NCBI RefSeq assembly: GCF_019916025.1 | Contig: NZ_CP079737.1 | Location: 248,001-312,000 of the forward strand | Length of the DNA stretch: 64,000 nt | Reading direction: 5' to 3' | Source: Paraclostridium bifermentans | GTDB taxonomy: Bacteria > Bacillota > Clostridia > Peptostreptococcales > Peptostreptococcaceae | Shown: positions 50,059-60,250 of the stretch, piece after piece | Layout: each line of letters starts with the position of its first letter | How positions within the stretch are numbered: position 1 is the stretch's first letter | Program-made: the position numbers and the translations under genes | The notes under the pieces: model-generated | What the model saw: only the letters and a program-made list of their open reading frames with translations | The model's database searches: none | What the model was told of the DNA's origin: nothing

Positions 50059-51843
50059 ATGGGATTAGATAGAGCTTCTATAGAAGAAAAGTTTAAATGG
50101 GATATAGACACGATGTATAAAAGTGAAGAAGCTATAGACCAAGATATAAAAAAAGTAGATGAAATTATAGGTGAACTTAAAACTTATAAAGGAAAACTTG
50201 CTGATAGCAAAGAAAACCTTTATAAGGTATTAACTGACTCAGAAAAAGCATCTAGAATACTTCAAAATTTATATGTATATACTCATATGAAACAACATGA
50301 AGATACTAGAAAAAATGAGAATCAAGCTAAAGCTACTAAGACTGAAATGTTATCTACAGAATTATCAATGGCAACATCATATATGGTTCCAGAGATAATA
50401 GCAATGGATGAATCAAAATTACAAGAGTATTTAAGTGATGAAAAATTAAGCTTTTACAAAAAACATTTAGATGAAATACTAAGAGATAAACCTCATACAC
50501 TTACAGAAAAAGAAGAAGAAATACTAGCAGCAGCTTCAGATTTAAGTGGAATAGCTGAAAATGTATATGAAATGTTTTCTTTTGCAGATTTAAAATTCCC
50601 TGAAATAAAAGATGAAAAGGGAGAAACTGTACAAATTACTCATGGAAATTACTCTTCGTTCTTAAAGAGTAAGGATAAAAGAGTTAGGAAAGATGCATTT
50701 GATGCAGTGTATTCAACTTATGATGAATATAAAAATACATTTGCATCAACTTTATACGGTGGAATAAAAAGTGAAATTTTCTATGCGAAAATGAGAAACT
50801 TTAAATCAGCTATAGAAGGTTCATTATTCCAAGATGATATAAGTGTAGATGTATATAATAACTTAATTGATGCAGTTGATGAGAGTTTAGATACATTAAA
50901 TAAATATGTAGATTTAAGAAAAAAATATTTAGGTATAGATGAAATGCATATGTATGATTTGTATGTGCCTATAAAATCAAACTTTGATATGAAGGTAACT
51001 TATGAAGAAGCACAAGAAATAATATTAAAAGCATTAAAGCCATTAGGTGAAGAATACTTAAGTGTTGTTAAAAAAGCTTTTGATGAAAGATGGATAGACG
51101 TTTATGAAAATGAAGGTAAGCAAGGTGGAGCTTATTCGTGGGGAAGTTATGATTCATCTCCATATATATTGATGAGCTATAAGGATGATTTAAACTCATT
51201 GTTTACATTGATTCATGAACTTGGACATTCTATGCATAGTTACTACTCAAGAAGTAATCAAGAATATTTGTATTCGTCATATAAAATATTTGTAGCAGAA
51301 GTTGCATCAACTTTAAATGAATTATTACTTGTAAATTATTTATTAGAGAACTCAAAATCAAAAGAAGAAAGAATGTATCTTTTAAATTATTATTTAGAAC
51401 AATTCAGAACTACAGTATATAGACAAACTATGTTTGCTGAATTTGAAAAGATAACTCATGAAAAAGTAGAAAACAAAGAACCGTTAACTGCTAAAGAGTT
51501 TACAGAAATATATTATGATTTAAATAAAAAATACTATGGAAAATCTTGCATAGTAGATGAACCAATAGGATTAGAATGGGCTAGAATACCTCATTTTTAT
51601 TCTAATTTCTATGTGTATAAATATGCTACAGGATTTTCAGCGGCTAGTGCTTTAAGTGAAAAAATCTTAAGAGAAGGCGATGCAGCTGTTGAGAAGTATA
51701 TAGAATTCTTAAAAAGTGGAGGATCAGAATATCCACTTAATCAATTAAGAGCTGCTGGAGTAGACATGGAGAAAAAAGAATCTATAGAAAATGCATTAAA
51801 TGTATTTAAAGAATTAGTAAATGAATTAGAGAGAGAATGTTAA
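50059..51843 (+). CDS. pepF: oligoendopeptidase F
   Basis: M3B zinc metallopeptidase that degrades peptides of roughly 7-17 residues in the cytosol. The HEXXH motif is LIHELGHSMHSYYS, with the third ligand glutamate downstream in VAEVASTLNELLL. Length is 594 residues, normal. SD AAAGGAG before ATG. A terminator overlaps the end of the gene. Confidence 0.96.
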   Translation: MGLDRASIEEKFKWDIDTMYKSEEAIDQDIKKVDEIIGELKTYKGKLADSKENLYKVLTDSEKASRILQNLYVYTHMKQHEDTRKNENQAKATKTEMLSTELSMATSYMVPEIIAMDESKLQEYLSDEKLSFYKKHLDEILRDKPHTLTEKEEEILAAASDLSGIAENVYEMFSFADLKFPEIKDEKGETVQITHGNYSSFLKSKDKRVRKDAFDAVYSTYDEYKNTFASTLYGGIKSEIFYAKMRNFKSAIEGSLFQDDISVDVYNNLIDAVDESLDTLNKYVDLRKKYLGIDEMHMYDLYVPIKSNFDMKVTYEEAQEIILKALKPLGEEYLSVVKKAFDERWIDVYENEGKQGGAYSWGSYDSSPYILMSYKDDLNSLFTLIHELGHSMHSYYSRSNQEYLYSSYKIFVAEVASTLNELLLVNYLLENSKSKEERMYLLNYYLEQFRTTVYRQTMFAEFEKITHEKVENKEPLTAKEFTEIYYDLNKKYYGKSCIVDEPIGLEWARIPHFYSNFYVYKYATGFSAASALSEKILREGDAAVEKYIEFLKSGGSEYPLNQLRAAGVDMEKKESIENALNVFKELVNELEREC

Positions 51844-51864
51844 TCAACATTCTCTTTTTTTTTG
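51832..51864 (+). terminator. terminator overlapping the pepF stop codon
   Basis: AGAGAATGTT-AATC-AACATTCTCT followed by nine T; the stop codon TAA is in the stem-loop. Confidence 0.9.
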
Positions 51865-51906
51865 GAAATATTGAATTTAGTTTGAAAAACGTCATTTTAC
51901 GGCGAG

Positions 51907-51960
51907 TTAACATACTTTACTTTCAGTTAACATAACTCTAATTTAAACTTAACATTTAAA
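51907..51960 (+). promoter_or_regulatory. Pho-box-like direct repeat array before the pst operon
   Basis: TTAACAT at 51907-51913, 51927-51933 and 51949-51955, with a weaker TTTACTT at 51916-51922 and TTTAAAC at 51955-51961. Spacings of about 20-22 bases correspond to twice the 11-base period of PhoP repeats (TTAACA in Bacillus). It lies about 115 bases upstream of pstC. PhoPR genes are not in the window. Confidence 0.6.
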
Positions 51961-52073
51961 CTTTATTATTGAATTGTAGAGAAAAAACTTAAAAAAGAAT
52001 AAAGCATAGTAAAGTTGACAAACTAAAATTATAAATTAGAAATCATAAGAGTTATAAAAAAATGGAGGTATTT

Positions 52074-52979
52074 ATGTTAGCTAATGAGCAACTGATTAAA
52101 ACTAAAAATAACAACAAAACAAAGTATACAATAGAAAAAATAGCAAAAAATGTATTCATGATAAGTGCTTTAATTGCAGTAATTAGCTTATTACTTATTA
52201 TAGGTTTTGTTTTTTATAAAGGACTTACACCATTTATATCAAAGGGATACTCATTTATAGACTTTTTAACAGGTACTTCATGGGTTCCAAGTGCAGATCA
52301 ATATGGAATTTTACCTATGATAGTAGCATCAACTTTATCAACGATAGGTGCACTTTTAATAGGAGCTCCGATTGGAATTCTTACTGCAGCATTTATTGCA
52401 GAAGTAGCTCCTAAAAAAATAGCAAACATAATAAGTTCTGGAGTTGACTTATTAGCAGGAATACCATCTGTACTTTATGGATTATTTGGATTAGCAGTTA
52501 TTGTTCCAAATATTCAAGGTGTATTTAATTTACCAAAGGGACAAAGTTTATTTGCTGTAATAATAGTTCTTTCTATAATGATGTTACCTACAATAATAGC
52601 TGTTTCAAAAACTGCTATAAAAGCTGTACCAGATGCTTATAGAGAAGGGTCTTTAGCTTTAGGAGCATCAAAAATTGAAACAATATTTAAAGTAGTTTTA
52701 CCAGCTGCAAAATCAGGTATTTTAGCGGCGGTAGTATTAGGAACAGGAAGAGCTTTAGGTGAGACTATGGCAGTAATATTAGTTGCAGGTAACTCACCAG
52801 TTTTACCTAACTCACTTATGGATAGTGTAAGACCATTAACAACTAATATTGCATTAGAAATGGGATACGCATTTGGAACACATCAAGAGATGTTATTTGC
52901 GACAGGAGTTGTACTATTTATATTTATATTAGTACTTAACCTAGTATTAAGTAAACTTTCTAATAAGGCAGGCAATTAA
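52074..52979 (+). CDS. pstC: phosphate ABC transporter permease PstC
   Basis: Inner-membrane permease of the high-affinity phosphate importer. Six hydrophobic segments are present, with the ABC-permease EAA loop PDAYREGSLALGASKIETIFKVVLPAAKSGI. Length is 301 residues from ATG 52074; the in-frame ATG at 52062 precedes the SD GGAGG and is rejected. It is followed by pstA after one base. No gene for the phosphate-binding lipoprotein PstS precedes it here. Confidence 0.95.
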   Translation: MLANEQLIKTKNNNKTKYTIEKIAKNVFMISALIAVISLLLIIGFVFYKGLTPFISKGYSFIDFLTGTSWVPSADQYGILPMIVASTLSTIGALLIGAPIGILTAAFIAEVAPKKIANIISSGVDLLAGIPSVLYGLFGLAVIVPNIQGVFNLPKGQSLFAVIIVLSIMMLPTIIAVSKTAIKAVPDAYREGSLALGASKIETIFKVVLPAAKSGILAAVVLGTGRALGETMAVILVAGNSPVLPNSLMDSVRPLTTNIALEMGYAFGTHQEMLFATGVVLFIFILVLNLVLSKLSNKAGN

Positions 52980-52980
52980 T

Positions 52981-53805
52981 ATGAGAAAATTAAGAGAAAA
53001 TTTTTTAAAGGCGGCAGTTTGGCTATCAGCTATATTTACAATAGGAATGTTGTTAATAATAGTTGGATTTATATTTATAAAAGGTATTGGGGGAATAAAC
53101 CTAAACTTTTTAATTAGTGATTATTCAGCAAGTGGTGATGGTGGAATACTACCAATGATCGTCACAACTTTATATACAGTATTTTTATCATTAATAGTTG
53201 CTACACCAATAGGTGTTTTAGCGGCAGTATATTTACAAGAATATGCTAAAAAAGGACCAATAGTTAATATTGTAAGATTTGCAACAGAGAGTTTAGCAGG
53301 TATACCATCTATAGTTTATGGATTATTTGGAGGTATATTCTTTGTTATAACACTTCAAATGGGATATTCAATTATTGCAGGATCATTAACAGTAGCTATA
53401 ATAATTTTACCTGTAATAATACGTACAACAGAAGAAGCATTAAAGACAGTTCCACAAGGATATAGAGAAGCATCTTTAGCTATGGGAGCTACAAAATTCC
53501 AAACTCTATACAAAGTAATAGTACCAAGTGCATTACCAGGGATTTTATCAGGAATAATACTATCGATAGGTCGTGTGGTTGGGGAGTCAGCAGCTATATT
53601 ATTAACAGCTGGAACAGTAGCACAAATGCCAACTAGCATATTTGATAGTGCTAGAACACTTACAGTTCAATCTTACTTAGTTGCTAAAGAAACTGGAAAT
53701 ATACAACAAGCAGCTAGTGTAGGTGTAGTTTTAATAATTATAGTATTATGTTTAAATACTTTAGCTAAATTTATAGTTAAAAAGCTTAGTAAGGAGAGCT
53801 ATTAA
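52981..53805 (+). CDS. pstA: phosphate ABC transporter permease PstA
   Basis: Second permease of the Pst system, 274 residues, with six hydrophobic segments and the coupling helix [31 protein letters not shown]. Preceding [38 protein letters not shown] is typical of PstA. It is tightly packed between pstC and pstB. Confidence 0.95.
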   Translation: MRKLRENFLKAAVWLSAIFTIGMLLIIVGFIFIKGIGGINLNFLISDYSASGDGGILPMIVTTLYTVFLSLIVATPIGVLAAVYLQEYAKKGPIVNIVRFATESLAGIPSIVYGLFGGIFFVITLQMGYSIIAGSLTVAIIILPVIIRTTEEALKTVPQGYREASLAMGATKFQTLYKVIVPSALPGILSGIILSIGRVVGESAAILLTAGTVAQMPTSIFDSARTLTVQSYLVAKETGNIQQAASVGVVLIIIVLCLNTLAKFIVKKLSKESY

Positions 53806-53806
53806 G

Positions 53807-54562
53807 ATGAATAATATAAAAATAAATGTAAAAAACTTAGAACTTTTCTATGGAGATAACAAAGCATTAAAAGGAATAGACATGCAGATAAAAGAAAATA
53901 AAGTAACTGCATTAATAGGACCTTCAGGATGTGGAAAATCAACTTTTTTAAGAACTTTAAATAGAATGAACGATTTAATTGAAAATGTTAAAATAAAAGG
54001 GGAAATATCTGTAGACGGAGAAGATATATATAAATCTGATGATGTTATAAAACTACGTACAAAAGTAGGAATGGTATTCCAAAAACCAAATCCATTCCCA
54101 ATGAGTATATATGATAATGTTGCTTATGGACCTAGAATACATGGAATAAAAGATAAAGCTACATTAGATAAGATTGTTGAAGAGAGTTTAAGAGGAGCTG
54201 CTATTTGGGAAGAGGTTAAAGACAGATTAAATAAATCAGCTTTAGGATTATCAGGAGGACAGCAACAACGTATTTGTATAGCTAGAACAATAGCTATGAA
54301 GCCAGAAGTAATATTAATGGATGAGCCAACTTCAGCGCTAGATCCAATATCAACATCTAAAGTAGAAGAATTAATAGATGAGTTAAAAGATAAATATACT
54401 ATAGTAATAGTAACTCATAATATGCAACAAGCAGCTCGTGTATCGGATGAAACTGCATTTTTCCTATCAGGAGAAGTTGTAGAATTTGACGAAACAAAAA
54501 CTATATTTACTAGTCCAAGGGATAAACGTACAGAAGATTATATAACAGGAAGATTTGGATAA
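53807..54562 (+). CDS. pstB: phosphate ABC transporter ATPase PstB
   Basis: ATP-binding subunit of the phosphate importer. Walker [11 protein letters not shown]-loop [22 protein letters not shown] (the [11 protein letters not shown] segment is PstB-specific), signature LSGGQQQR, Walker [14 protein letters not shown] and H-loop VTHNMQQA. Length is 251 residues. One base separates it from pstA. Confidence 0.97.
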   Translation: MNNIKINVKNLELFYGDNKALKGIDMQIKENKVTALIGPSGCGKSTFLRTLNRMNDLIENVKIKGEISVDGEDIYKSDDVIKLRTKVGMVFQKPNPFPMSIYDNVAYGPRIHGIKDKATLDKIVEESLRGAAIWEEVKDRLNKSALGLSGGQQQRICIARTIAMKPEVILMDEPTSALDPISTSKVEELIDELKDKYTIVIVTHNMQQAARVSDETAFFLSGEVVEFDETKTIFTSPRDKRTEDYITGRFG

Positions 54563-54599
54563 AATAAATATAAAATAATCAATAAAAAGGAGTTTTAAA

Positions 54600-55253
54600 A
54601 TGGTCAACAATAACTTAGAGTTAAATATAAATACCCTTATAAACTATACACTAAAAATGTTTGACAAAAGTCAAGAAATTCTAGAAGAATCAGTAAACAG
54701 CATGATGACAAAAGATATTGAAAAAGCAAAAGGAATTTCAGAAAAAGATGATGAAATAGACACTTTAAGAGACTATATAAGGGATAGAAGTATTGAGCTT
54801 ATGGCATTAAAACAACCTATGGCAAAAGATTTAAGATTTATATATGCATTAGAAAGTATGTGCTTAGAGTTAGAGCGTATAGGCGATTATTCTGTAAATA
54901 TATCAGTTGAAGTTGTAAAGATAGGAAAAGAAGAATATATAAAAGAATTAATAGATATACCTAAAATGAAAGATATATGCATTGATATGATAAAAGATGC
55001 AAAGAAAGCTTTAGAACTAAGAGATGAAGAACTTGCATACAATACAGCTTTAAAAGATGACTTAGTAGATAAGTTGTATGATGTTATACATGAACATACA
55101 CTTAAGGTTATGCATGAAAAAGAAGTAAACATAGACCAAGGAGTGACAATGATGTTTGTTGCTAGGTATTTAGAAAGAATTGGAGACCATATTACCAATA
55201 TATGTGAAAAAATTATATATGCATTAAGAGGCGATATGATTGAAATAGGATAA
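54600..55253 (+). CDS. phoU: phosphate transport regulator PhoU
   Basis: All-helical negative regulator that links Pst transport to the PhoR sensor kinase and limits phosphate uptake. Two three-helix repeats with metal-binding motifs: CLELERIGDYSVNISV and ARYLERIGDHITNICE. Length is 217 residues. SD AAAAGGAG. Last gene of the pst operon, followed by a terminator. Confidence 0.95.
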   Translation: MVNNNLELNINTLINYTLKMFDKSQEILEESVNSMMTKDIEKAKGISEKDDEIDTLRDYIRDRSIELMALKQPMAKDLRFIYALESMCLELERIGDYSVNISVEVVKIGKEEYIKELIDIPKMKDICIDMIKDAKKALELRDEELAYNTALKDDLVDKLYDVIHEHTLKVMHEKEVNIDQGVTMMFVARYLERIGDHITNICEKIIYALRGDMIEIG

Positions 55254-55283
55254 AACTACAGGAATGTAGTTTTATTTTTTTTG
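55252..55283 (+). terminator. terminator after phoU
   Basis: AAAACTACA-GGAA-TGTAGTTTT followed by ATTTTTTTT. Confidence 0.85.
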
Positions 55284-55421
55284 TGCTAATATTTTATTGA
55301 GTACAAACATATCTATTAAAGTACAGTGTTTAATTATAAAATTTAGCTATATTGATTGAAATAATTGTCAATAATAACTAATAGTATTTATTAAAATATA
55401 AAAAACAAAGGGGAAGTGGGG

Positions 55422-56234
55422 ATGAAAAGAAAAATAAAACCTATTTTTTTAAGTGTATCTACAGTTGTATTACTTTTGTTTTTATTATTTGTTACATTTG
55501 ATAAAATAATTGCTACATCAAGTGAACAAAATAATATAGATATAAAATTGCTAGAAAGTGATACGATGACATTAACTGACCTCATGATGAAAGCAAGTAG
55601 TGTAAATAATAGAGGACCGAAGCCAAAACCTGAGAAGGTTGCTTATATAACAATTGATGATGGGCCATCTAAATATACTGATGGAATACTATCTATTCTA
55701 GATAGCAATAACGTTAAAGCCACGTTCTTTATGATAGAAGGTAATATGAAACAACATCCAGAACAATTAAAAAGAATCGCTCAAGAGGGACACTCTATGG
55801 GATTTCACAGTGTAAGTCACGACATATCTGTACTATATAAAACTCCTGAAAATACTGTTAATGAATTTGATAAGTGCCAAGACACATTAAATAAAATTGC
55901 TAAAGTAAACTCAAACTTAATAAGATTGCCTTATGGTAGTAAACCTTATGCTCCAGAAGAATCATACAATGCATTAGTTGATGATGGATTTAAAATCTGG
56001 GATTGGAATTTGGATACGGAAGATTGGAAGGGAACTCCACAAACTATAGTAAATAATGTAAATAAATATTCGGATCAACATAGTGAAGTTGTACTTTTAA
56101 TGCATGAAAAGGAACAAAGTGTTAAAGCTCTTCAAGGTATAATAAATCAATTAAAAGAAAAAGGATATACAATAATGCCAATAGAAGAAAGTGATATGCC
56201 TAAAAACTTTTGGGAACAAAATTTACGTAACTGA
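55422..56234 (+). CDS. polysaccharide deacetylase (NodB family), membrane-anchored
   Basis: Carbohydrate esterase family 4 enzyme that removes acetyl groups from peptidoglycan or related glycans outside the cell. The N-terminus has one membrane segment (IFLSVSTVVLLLFLLFVTFDKII). The NodB domain shows motif 1 ITIDDGPSKYTDGIL, motif 2 GHSMGFHSVSHD (metal-binding HxxxH), motif 3 RLPYGSKPY, motif 4 DWNLDTEDW, and motif 5 VVLLMHEK. Length is 270 residues from ATG 55422; a GTG six bases upstream is in the SD region. Confidence 0.93.
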   Translation: MKRKIKPIFLSVSTVVLLLFLLFVTFDKIIATSSEQNNIDIKLLESDTMTLTDLMMKASSVNNRGPKPKPEKVAYITIDDGPSKYTDGILSILDSNNVKATFFMIEGNMKQHPEQLKRIAQEGHSMGFHSVSHDISVLYKTPENTVNEFDKCQDTLNKIAKVNSNLIRLPYGSKPYAPEESYNALVDDGFKIWDWNLDTEDWKGTPQTIVNNVNKYSDQHSEVVLLMHEKEQSVKALQGIINQLKEKGYTIMPIEESDMPKNFWEQNLRN

Positions 56235-56307
56235 ATATAATATTTATAAATATTGACAATAATAATGATGATTATATATAATTAAAAGATAAACAGAATA
56301 TTTAAAA

Positions 56308-56553
56308 ACTGAGAAAAAGAGGAGTATGCAAACTCAACTTACAGAGAGGGAAGTTCACCGGCTGAAAGACTTTCCAAGAAATGAATTGCAGAAGGTAGCT
56401 TTGGAGTTTCTAAGCTGAAAATAACAGTAAGCTTAGACGGTGAGAATCGTTAAATTTATTAAGTGTTATGTAGAGTTTGATTAAAAACTTTATATAAAAT
56501 TAAGGTGGTAACGCGAGCTTTTCGTCCTTAAATAGGATGAAGGGCTCTTTTTT
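56308..56553 (+). ncRNA. T-box riboswitch controlling valS
   Basis: tRNA-sensing leader that fills the 352-base gap before valS. It has a stem I region (56315-56420), including AGAGAGGGAAG and a distal loop region with CCGGCTGAAAG. The T-box element AAGGTGGTAACGCG is at about 56503-56516, close to the consensus AGGGTGGNACCGCG. A terminator follows with arms GAGCTTTTCGTCCT and AGGATGAAGGGCTC and a T-run (about 56515-56553). Uncharged tRNA would stabilise the antiterminator and allow valS transcription. A possible valine specifier GTA is at 56395-56397, but I did not fold stem I with certainty. Confidence 0.9.
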
Positions 56554-56586
56554 ATGTATATAAAATAAAAAATAGGAGGAATTTAC

Positions 56587-59250
56587 ATGGAAAATACAAA
56601 CTTACCAAAAACGTATAATCCAAAAGACTTTGAATCAAGATTATATTCAAAGTGGGTAGAAGAAGGTTTATTCAAATCTAAGCCAAACCCAAATAAAAAG
56701 CCATTTACTATAATGCTTCCCCCACCAAACATAACGGGGCAATTACACATGGGGCATGCTCTTGACCATACATTACAAGATATACTTATAAGATGGAAGA
56801 GAATGGACGGTTATGAAGCTTTATGGCAACCAGGAACAGACCATGCATCTATAGCAACAGAAGTTAAAGTTGTTGAGAGAATAAAAGAACAAGAAGGAAA
56901 AACTAAGTACGAAATAGGAAGAGAAGAGTTCTTAAAAAGAGCTATGGACTGGAGAAATGAATTTGGTAGAAAGATAGTAGACCAAATGAAACAATTAGGA
57001 GATTCATGTGACTGGGAAAGAGAAAGATTTACAATGGACCAAGGTTGTAATGAAGCAGTTACAGAATTCTTTGTAAAGTTATATGAAAAAGGTCAAATTT
57101 ACAAAGGAAATAGAATAATAAACTGGTGTCCAGATTGTAAAACTACATTATCTGATGCAGAAGTTGAGCATGAAGAACATGATGGAAAGTTCTATCATAT
57201 AAAATACCCAATAGCAGGTAGTGATGAATTTTTAGAAATAGCTACAACTAGACCAGAGACAATGCTTGGAGATACAGGTATAGCTGTAAATCCAGAAGAT
57301 GAAAGATACACTCATTTAGTAGGAAAGCATGCTATACTTCCACTAGTAGGAAGAGAACTTATTATAGTTGCAGATGATTACGTTGATTTAGAGTTTGGTA
57401 CAGGTGCAGTTAAAATGACTCCAGCACATGACCCTAATGACTTTGAAGTAGGTCAAAGACATAATCTTGAAAAAATAAACGTAATGAACGAAGATGGAAC
57501 TATGAATAAATTAGCTGGTAAGTACGAAGGTATGGACAGATATGAGTGTAGAAAGCAACTTATAGCTGACTTAGAAGAAGCTGGATACTTAATAGCTATA
57601 AAAGATCATAATCACAATGTAGGATCTTGTTACAGATGTAAAACTGTAGTTGAGCCAAGATTATCAGATCAATGGTTCGTTAAAATGGATGAATTAGCAA
57701 AACCTGCTATAGACATATTAAAGAAACAAGATTTAGAATTTGTTCCAGATAAATTTGATAAAACTTACCTACAATGGTTAGAAAATATAAGAGACTGGTG
57801 TATATCAAGACAGTTATGGTGGGGACATCAAATACCAGCATACTACTGTCAAGAATGTGGTGAGGTAGTAGTTGCTAAAGAAATGCCAAAACAATGTAAA
57901 TGTGGACATACTCACTTCAAGCAAGATGAAGATGTATTAGATACATGGTTCTCATCTGCATTATGGCCTTTCTCAACATTAGGATGGCCTAATAAAACAG
58001 AAGAGCTAAACTATTACTATCCAACAAGTGTACTTGTAACTGGATACGATATAATATTCTTCTGGGTTGTAAGAATGGCATTTGCAGGAATGTTCTGTAT
58101 GGGAGAAACTCCATTTGAACATGTATTAATACATGGACTTGTAAGAGACTCAGAAGGTAGAAAAATGAGTAAATCTCTAGGAAACGGAATAGACCCATTA
58201 GAAGTAATAGACATGTACGGAGCTGATGCTTTAAGATTCATGTTAGCTACAGGAAACTCTCCAGGAAATGATATGAGATTCTATATGGAAAGAGTTGAAT
58301 CATCTAGAAACTTTGCTAATAAGTTATGGAATGCATCTAGATTCGTATTTATGAACATAGATGAAGAAATAATGGATGGTGTTACTAGAGAATCAGTAGA
58401 AAAAAATATGACTTTAGCTGATAAATGGATAATTTCAAGAGCTAATAATGTTGTTAAAGAAGTTACTGATAACATGGATAAGTTTGACTTAGGAATAGCA
58501 GCTCAGAAGATATATGACTTTGCTTGGTCAGAGTACTGTGACTGGTATATAGAAATAGTTAAGCCAAGATTATACTCAGATGATAAAGAAGCTAAGCAAA
58601 CAGCATTATATACATTAACATATGTATTAGAAAAAATATTAAAACTTCTTCATCCATACATGCCATTTATAACTGAAGAGATATATACTCACCTTCCAAC
58701 TGTAGAAGGAAGTATAGTTGTAGCTCAGTTCCCTCATTACGATGAAGCTGACAATATGGCTAAAGAAGAAGAAATGATGAACTTAACTATGGATGGTATA
58801 AGAAACATAAGAAACGTAAGAGCTGAAATGAACGTACCACCATCAAAGAAAGCTAAAGTTATAATAGTTCCAACAGCTGATAAAAAAGAAGCTATGGAAG
58901 CTGGACTTGATTACTTTGTAACATTAGCATCTGCATCTACAGTTGAAATAGTTGAAGATGAAACTAATATACCAGAAGACGCTGTAAGTGTTGTTATAGA
59001 TGGTGTAAAAATATTTATACCTCTTGATGAATTAGTTGACTTCACTAAAGAACTAGATAGATTAAATAAAGAAAAAGCTAAATTAGAAGGTGAAATAAAG
59101 AGAGTAAACGGAAAACTTTCTAATCAAGGATTCTTAGCTAAAGCTCCAGAAAGCTTAGTTAATGAAGAAAAAGCTAAAAAAGAAAAATTTGAAGAAATGA
59201 TGAAATCAGTTATTGAAAGAATAGAAAATATAGAAGCTAAAATGAAGTAG
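56587..59250 (+). CDS. valS: valyl-tRNA synthetase
   Basis: Charges tRNA-Val. Class I signature HIGH as HMGH in [18 protein letters not shown], and KMSKS in [29 protein letters not shown]. The editing domain contains [13 protein letters not shown]-terminal coiled coil ([24 protein letters not shown]) is the ValS tRNA-binding arm. Length is 887 residues. SD AGGAGG before ATG. Controlled by the T-box upstream. Confidence 0.98.
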   Translation: MENTNLPKTYNPKDFESRLYSKWVEEGLFKSKPNPNKKPFTIMLPPPNITGQLHMGHALDHTLQDILIRWKRMDGYEALWQPGTDHASIATEVKVVERIKEQEGKTKYEIGREEFLKRAMDWRNEFGRKIVDQMKQLGDSCDWERERFTMDQGCNEAVTEFFVKLYEKGQIYKGNRIINWCPDCKTTLSDAEVEHEEHDGKFYHIKYPIAGSDEFLEIATTRPETMLGDTGIAVNPEDERYTHLVGKHAILPLVGRELIIVADDYVDLEFGTGAVKMTPAHDPNDFEVGQRHNLEKINVMNEDGTMNKLAGKYEGMDRYECRKQLIADLEEAGYLIAIKDHNHNVGSCYRCKTVVEPRLSDQWFVKMDELAKPAIDILKKQDLEFVPDKFDKTYLQWLENIRDWCISRQLWWGHQIPAYYCQECGEVVVAKEMPKQCKCGHTHFKQDEDVLDTWFSSALWPFSTLGWPNKTEELNYYYPTSVLVTGYDIIFFWVVRMAFAGMFCMGETPFEHVLIHGLVRDSEGRKMSKSLGNGIDPLEVIDMYGADALRFMLATGNSPGNDMRFYMERVESSRNFANKLWNASRFVFMNIDEEIMDGVTRESVEKNMTLADKWIISRANNVVKEVTDNMDKFDLGIAAQKIYDFAWSEYCDWYIEIVKPRLYSDDKEAKQTALYTLTYVLEKILKLLHPYMPFITEEIYTHLPTVEGSIVVAQFPHYDEADNMAKEEEMMNLTMDGIRNIRNVRAEMNVPPSKKAKVIIVPTADKKEAMEAGLDYFVTLASASTVEIVEDETNIPEDAVSVVIDGVKIFIPLDELVDFTKELDRLNKEKAKLEGEIKRVNGKLSNQGFLAKAPESLVNEEKAKKEKFEEMMKSVIERIENIEAKMK

Positions 59251-59260
59251 TAAAAATAGT

Positions 59261-59337
59261 AGAGACCCTGTTTAAGTTTTGCTCCACAAAGCTGAAAATA
59301 CGCTTTGAAATGTCGCTAAAACTTAAACAGGGTCTCT
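59261..59337. repeat. structured repeat, copy 1 (complete)
   Basis: Outer arms AGAGACCCTGTTTAAGTTTT (59261-59280) and AAAACTTAAACAGGGTCTCT (59318-59337) form a perfect 20-base stem. Inside, CAAAGC (59287-59292) pairs with GCTTTG (59302-59307) around a nine-base loop, and conserved unpaired or bulged bases TCCA and AAATGTCG separate the two stems. It begins 10 bases after the valS stop and may also act as its transcript end. Confidence 0.8.
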
Positions 59338-59360
59338 TTATGATGGAGATAAAAATGAAA

Positions 59361-59422
59361 GTTTTGCTCCACAAAGCTGAAAAGATGCTTTGAAATGTGG
59401 CTAAAACTTAAACAGGGTCTCT
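59361..59422. repeat. structured repeat, copy 2 (5' arm lost)
   Basis: Core from GTTTTGCTCCACAAAGC through GCTTTGAAATGTGGC and a 3' arm identical to copy 1 (59403-59422). The 5' outer arm is missing, so the long stem cannot form within this copy. The linker TTTATGATGGAGATAAAAATGAAA separates it from copy 1. Confidence 0.75.
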
Positions 59423-59444
59423 TTATGGTAGGAATAAAATGAAA

Positions 59445-59506
59445 GTTTTGTTCTACAAAGCTGAAAAGATGCTTCGAAATGTCGCTAAAATTTATATAGG
59501 GTCTCT
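59445..59506. repeat. structured repeat, copy 3 (5' arm lost, diverged)
   Basis: Core GTTTTGTTCTACAAAGC ... GCTTCGAAATGTCGC and 3' arm AAAATTTATATAGGGTCTCT (59487-59506). Again without a 5' outer arm. After this copy, 59507-59602 holds a -10-like TATAAT (59566-59571) for the next gene. Confidence 0.75.
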
Positions 59507-59602
59507 TTATGATGGGAAGATAAGGATAAAGGTAAAGAGTTATGTGAAGAATATGGATTATAGGGTATAATAGTAAATAATAAAATTTAAGGAGGGGTAT
59601 TT

Positions 59603-60226
59603 ATGGCAGGAAATTTATTTGGAAGAATGGCAGCTGATACTTTAGGATTATCGGATATAGGTAAAATAATATCGCCAAGAGATTTTGATAAAGTAGATGG
59701 TGATGATTATATAATGCATGAAGATGGAGAAAAAATATTCTTCGTTATAAAATCAAAATCAGATGAATATGTGTTTACAAATAGAGGCCTTTTACATGTA
59801 GACGGAGCTAATGCAATTAGTAAAAAAAGAACTGTTAAAAGACATGAATTTTATTATGAAAGGGTACATTCAGTAACTCTAGAAACTGCAGGAACTGTAG
59901 ATTTAGATATAGAGATAAAATTTAGCTTTGGAGAAGAAGCATTTAGTATAGATGTAGATAAAAAACAATTAGAGCAATTAAAAGATTTATATAAAGCTTT
60001 AGTTGAAGTTGGAATACAACAAGGTAAAAACCAAGTTGCTATACAAGATGGAACAAAAGGGCTTGATATGGCAAACAATGCAATTTCAAGATGCAATTTA
60101 GATGGAAATGCAGTAAATGTTGTAAAAGAGTTAACTAACTTTAACTTAGATTGGATGGAATCGCTAAGATTAAATTATAGCAATAAAGATTTCACTGAAG
60201 TATTTGAAAAATATATAAATAATTAA
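59603..60226 (+). CDS. bacterial PH-domain protein
   Basis: Cytosolic protein of 207 residues. The middle part (YIMHEDGEKIFFVIKSKSDEYVFTNRGLLHVDG...RHEFYYERVHSVTLETAGTVDLDIEIKFSFGEEAFSIDVDKKQLEQLKDLYKAL, about 40-140) reads as a bacterial pleckstrin-homology domain of the YvbH/bPH type: seven strands and a closing helix. The C-terminal 65 residues are unassigned. The function is unknown. SD AAGGAGGGG before ATG. It lies between copies of the structured repeat. Confidence 0.75.
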   Translation: MAGNLFGRMAADTLGLSDIGKIISPRDFDKVDGDDYIMHEDGEKIFFVIKSKSDEYVFTNRGLLHVDGANAISKKRTVKRHEFYYERVHSVTLETAGTVDLDIEIKFSFGEEAFSIDVDKKQLEQLKDLYKALVEVGIQQGKNQVAIQDGTKGLDMANNAISRCNLDGNAVNVVKELTNFNLDWMESLRLNYSNKDFTEVFEKYINN

Positions 60227-60250
60227 ACCTATATATAATAATAGAGTATG

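Noticed and set aside
59261-59506. Tandem direct repeats as a CRISPR array
   Set aside because: The repeated unit is about 60 bases, the spacing elements are similar to each other, and there are no cas genes. The pattern fits duplication of a structured element.
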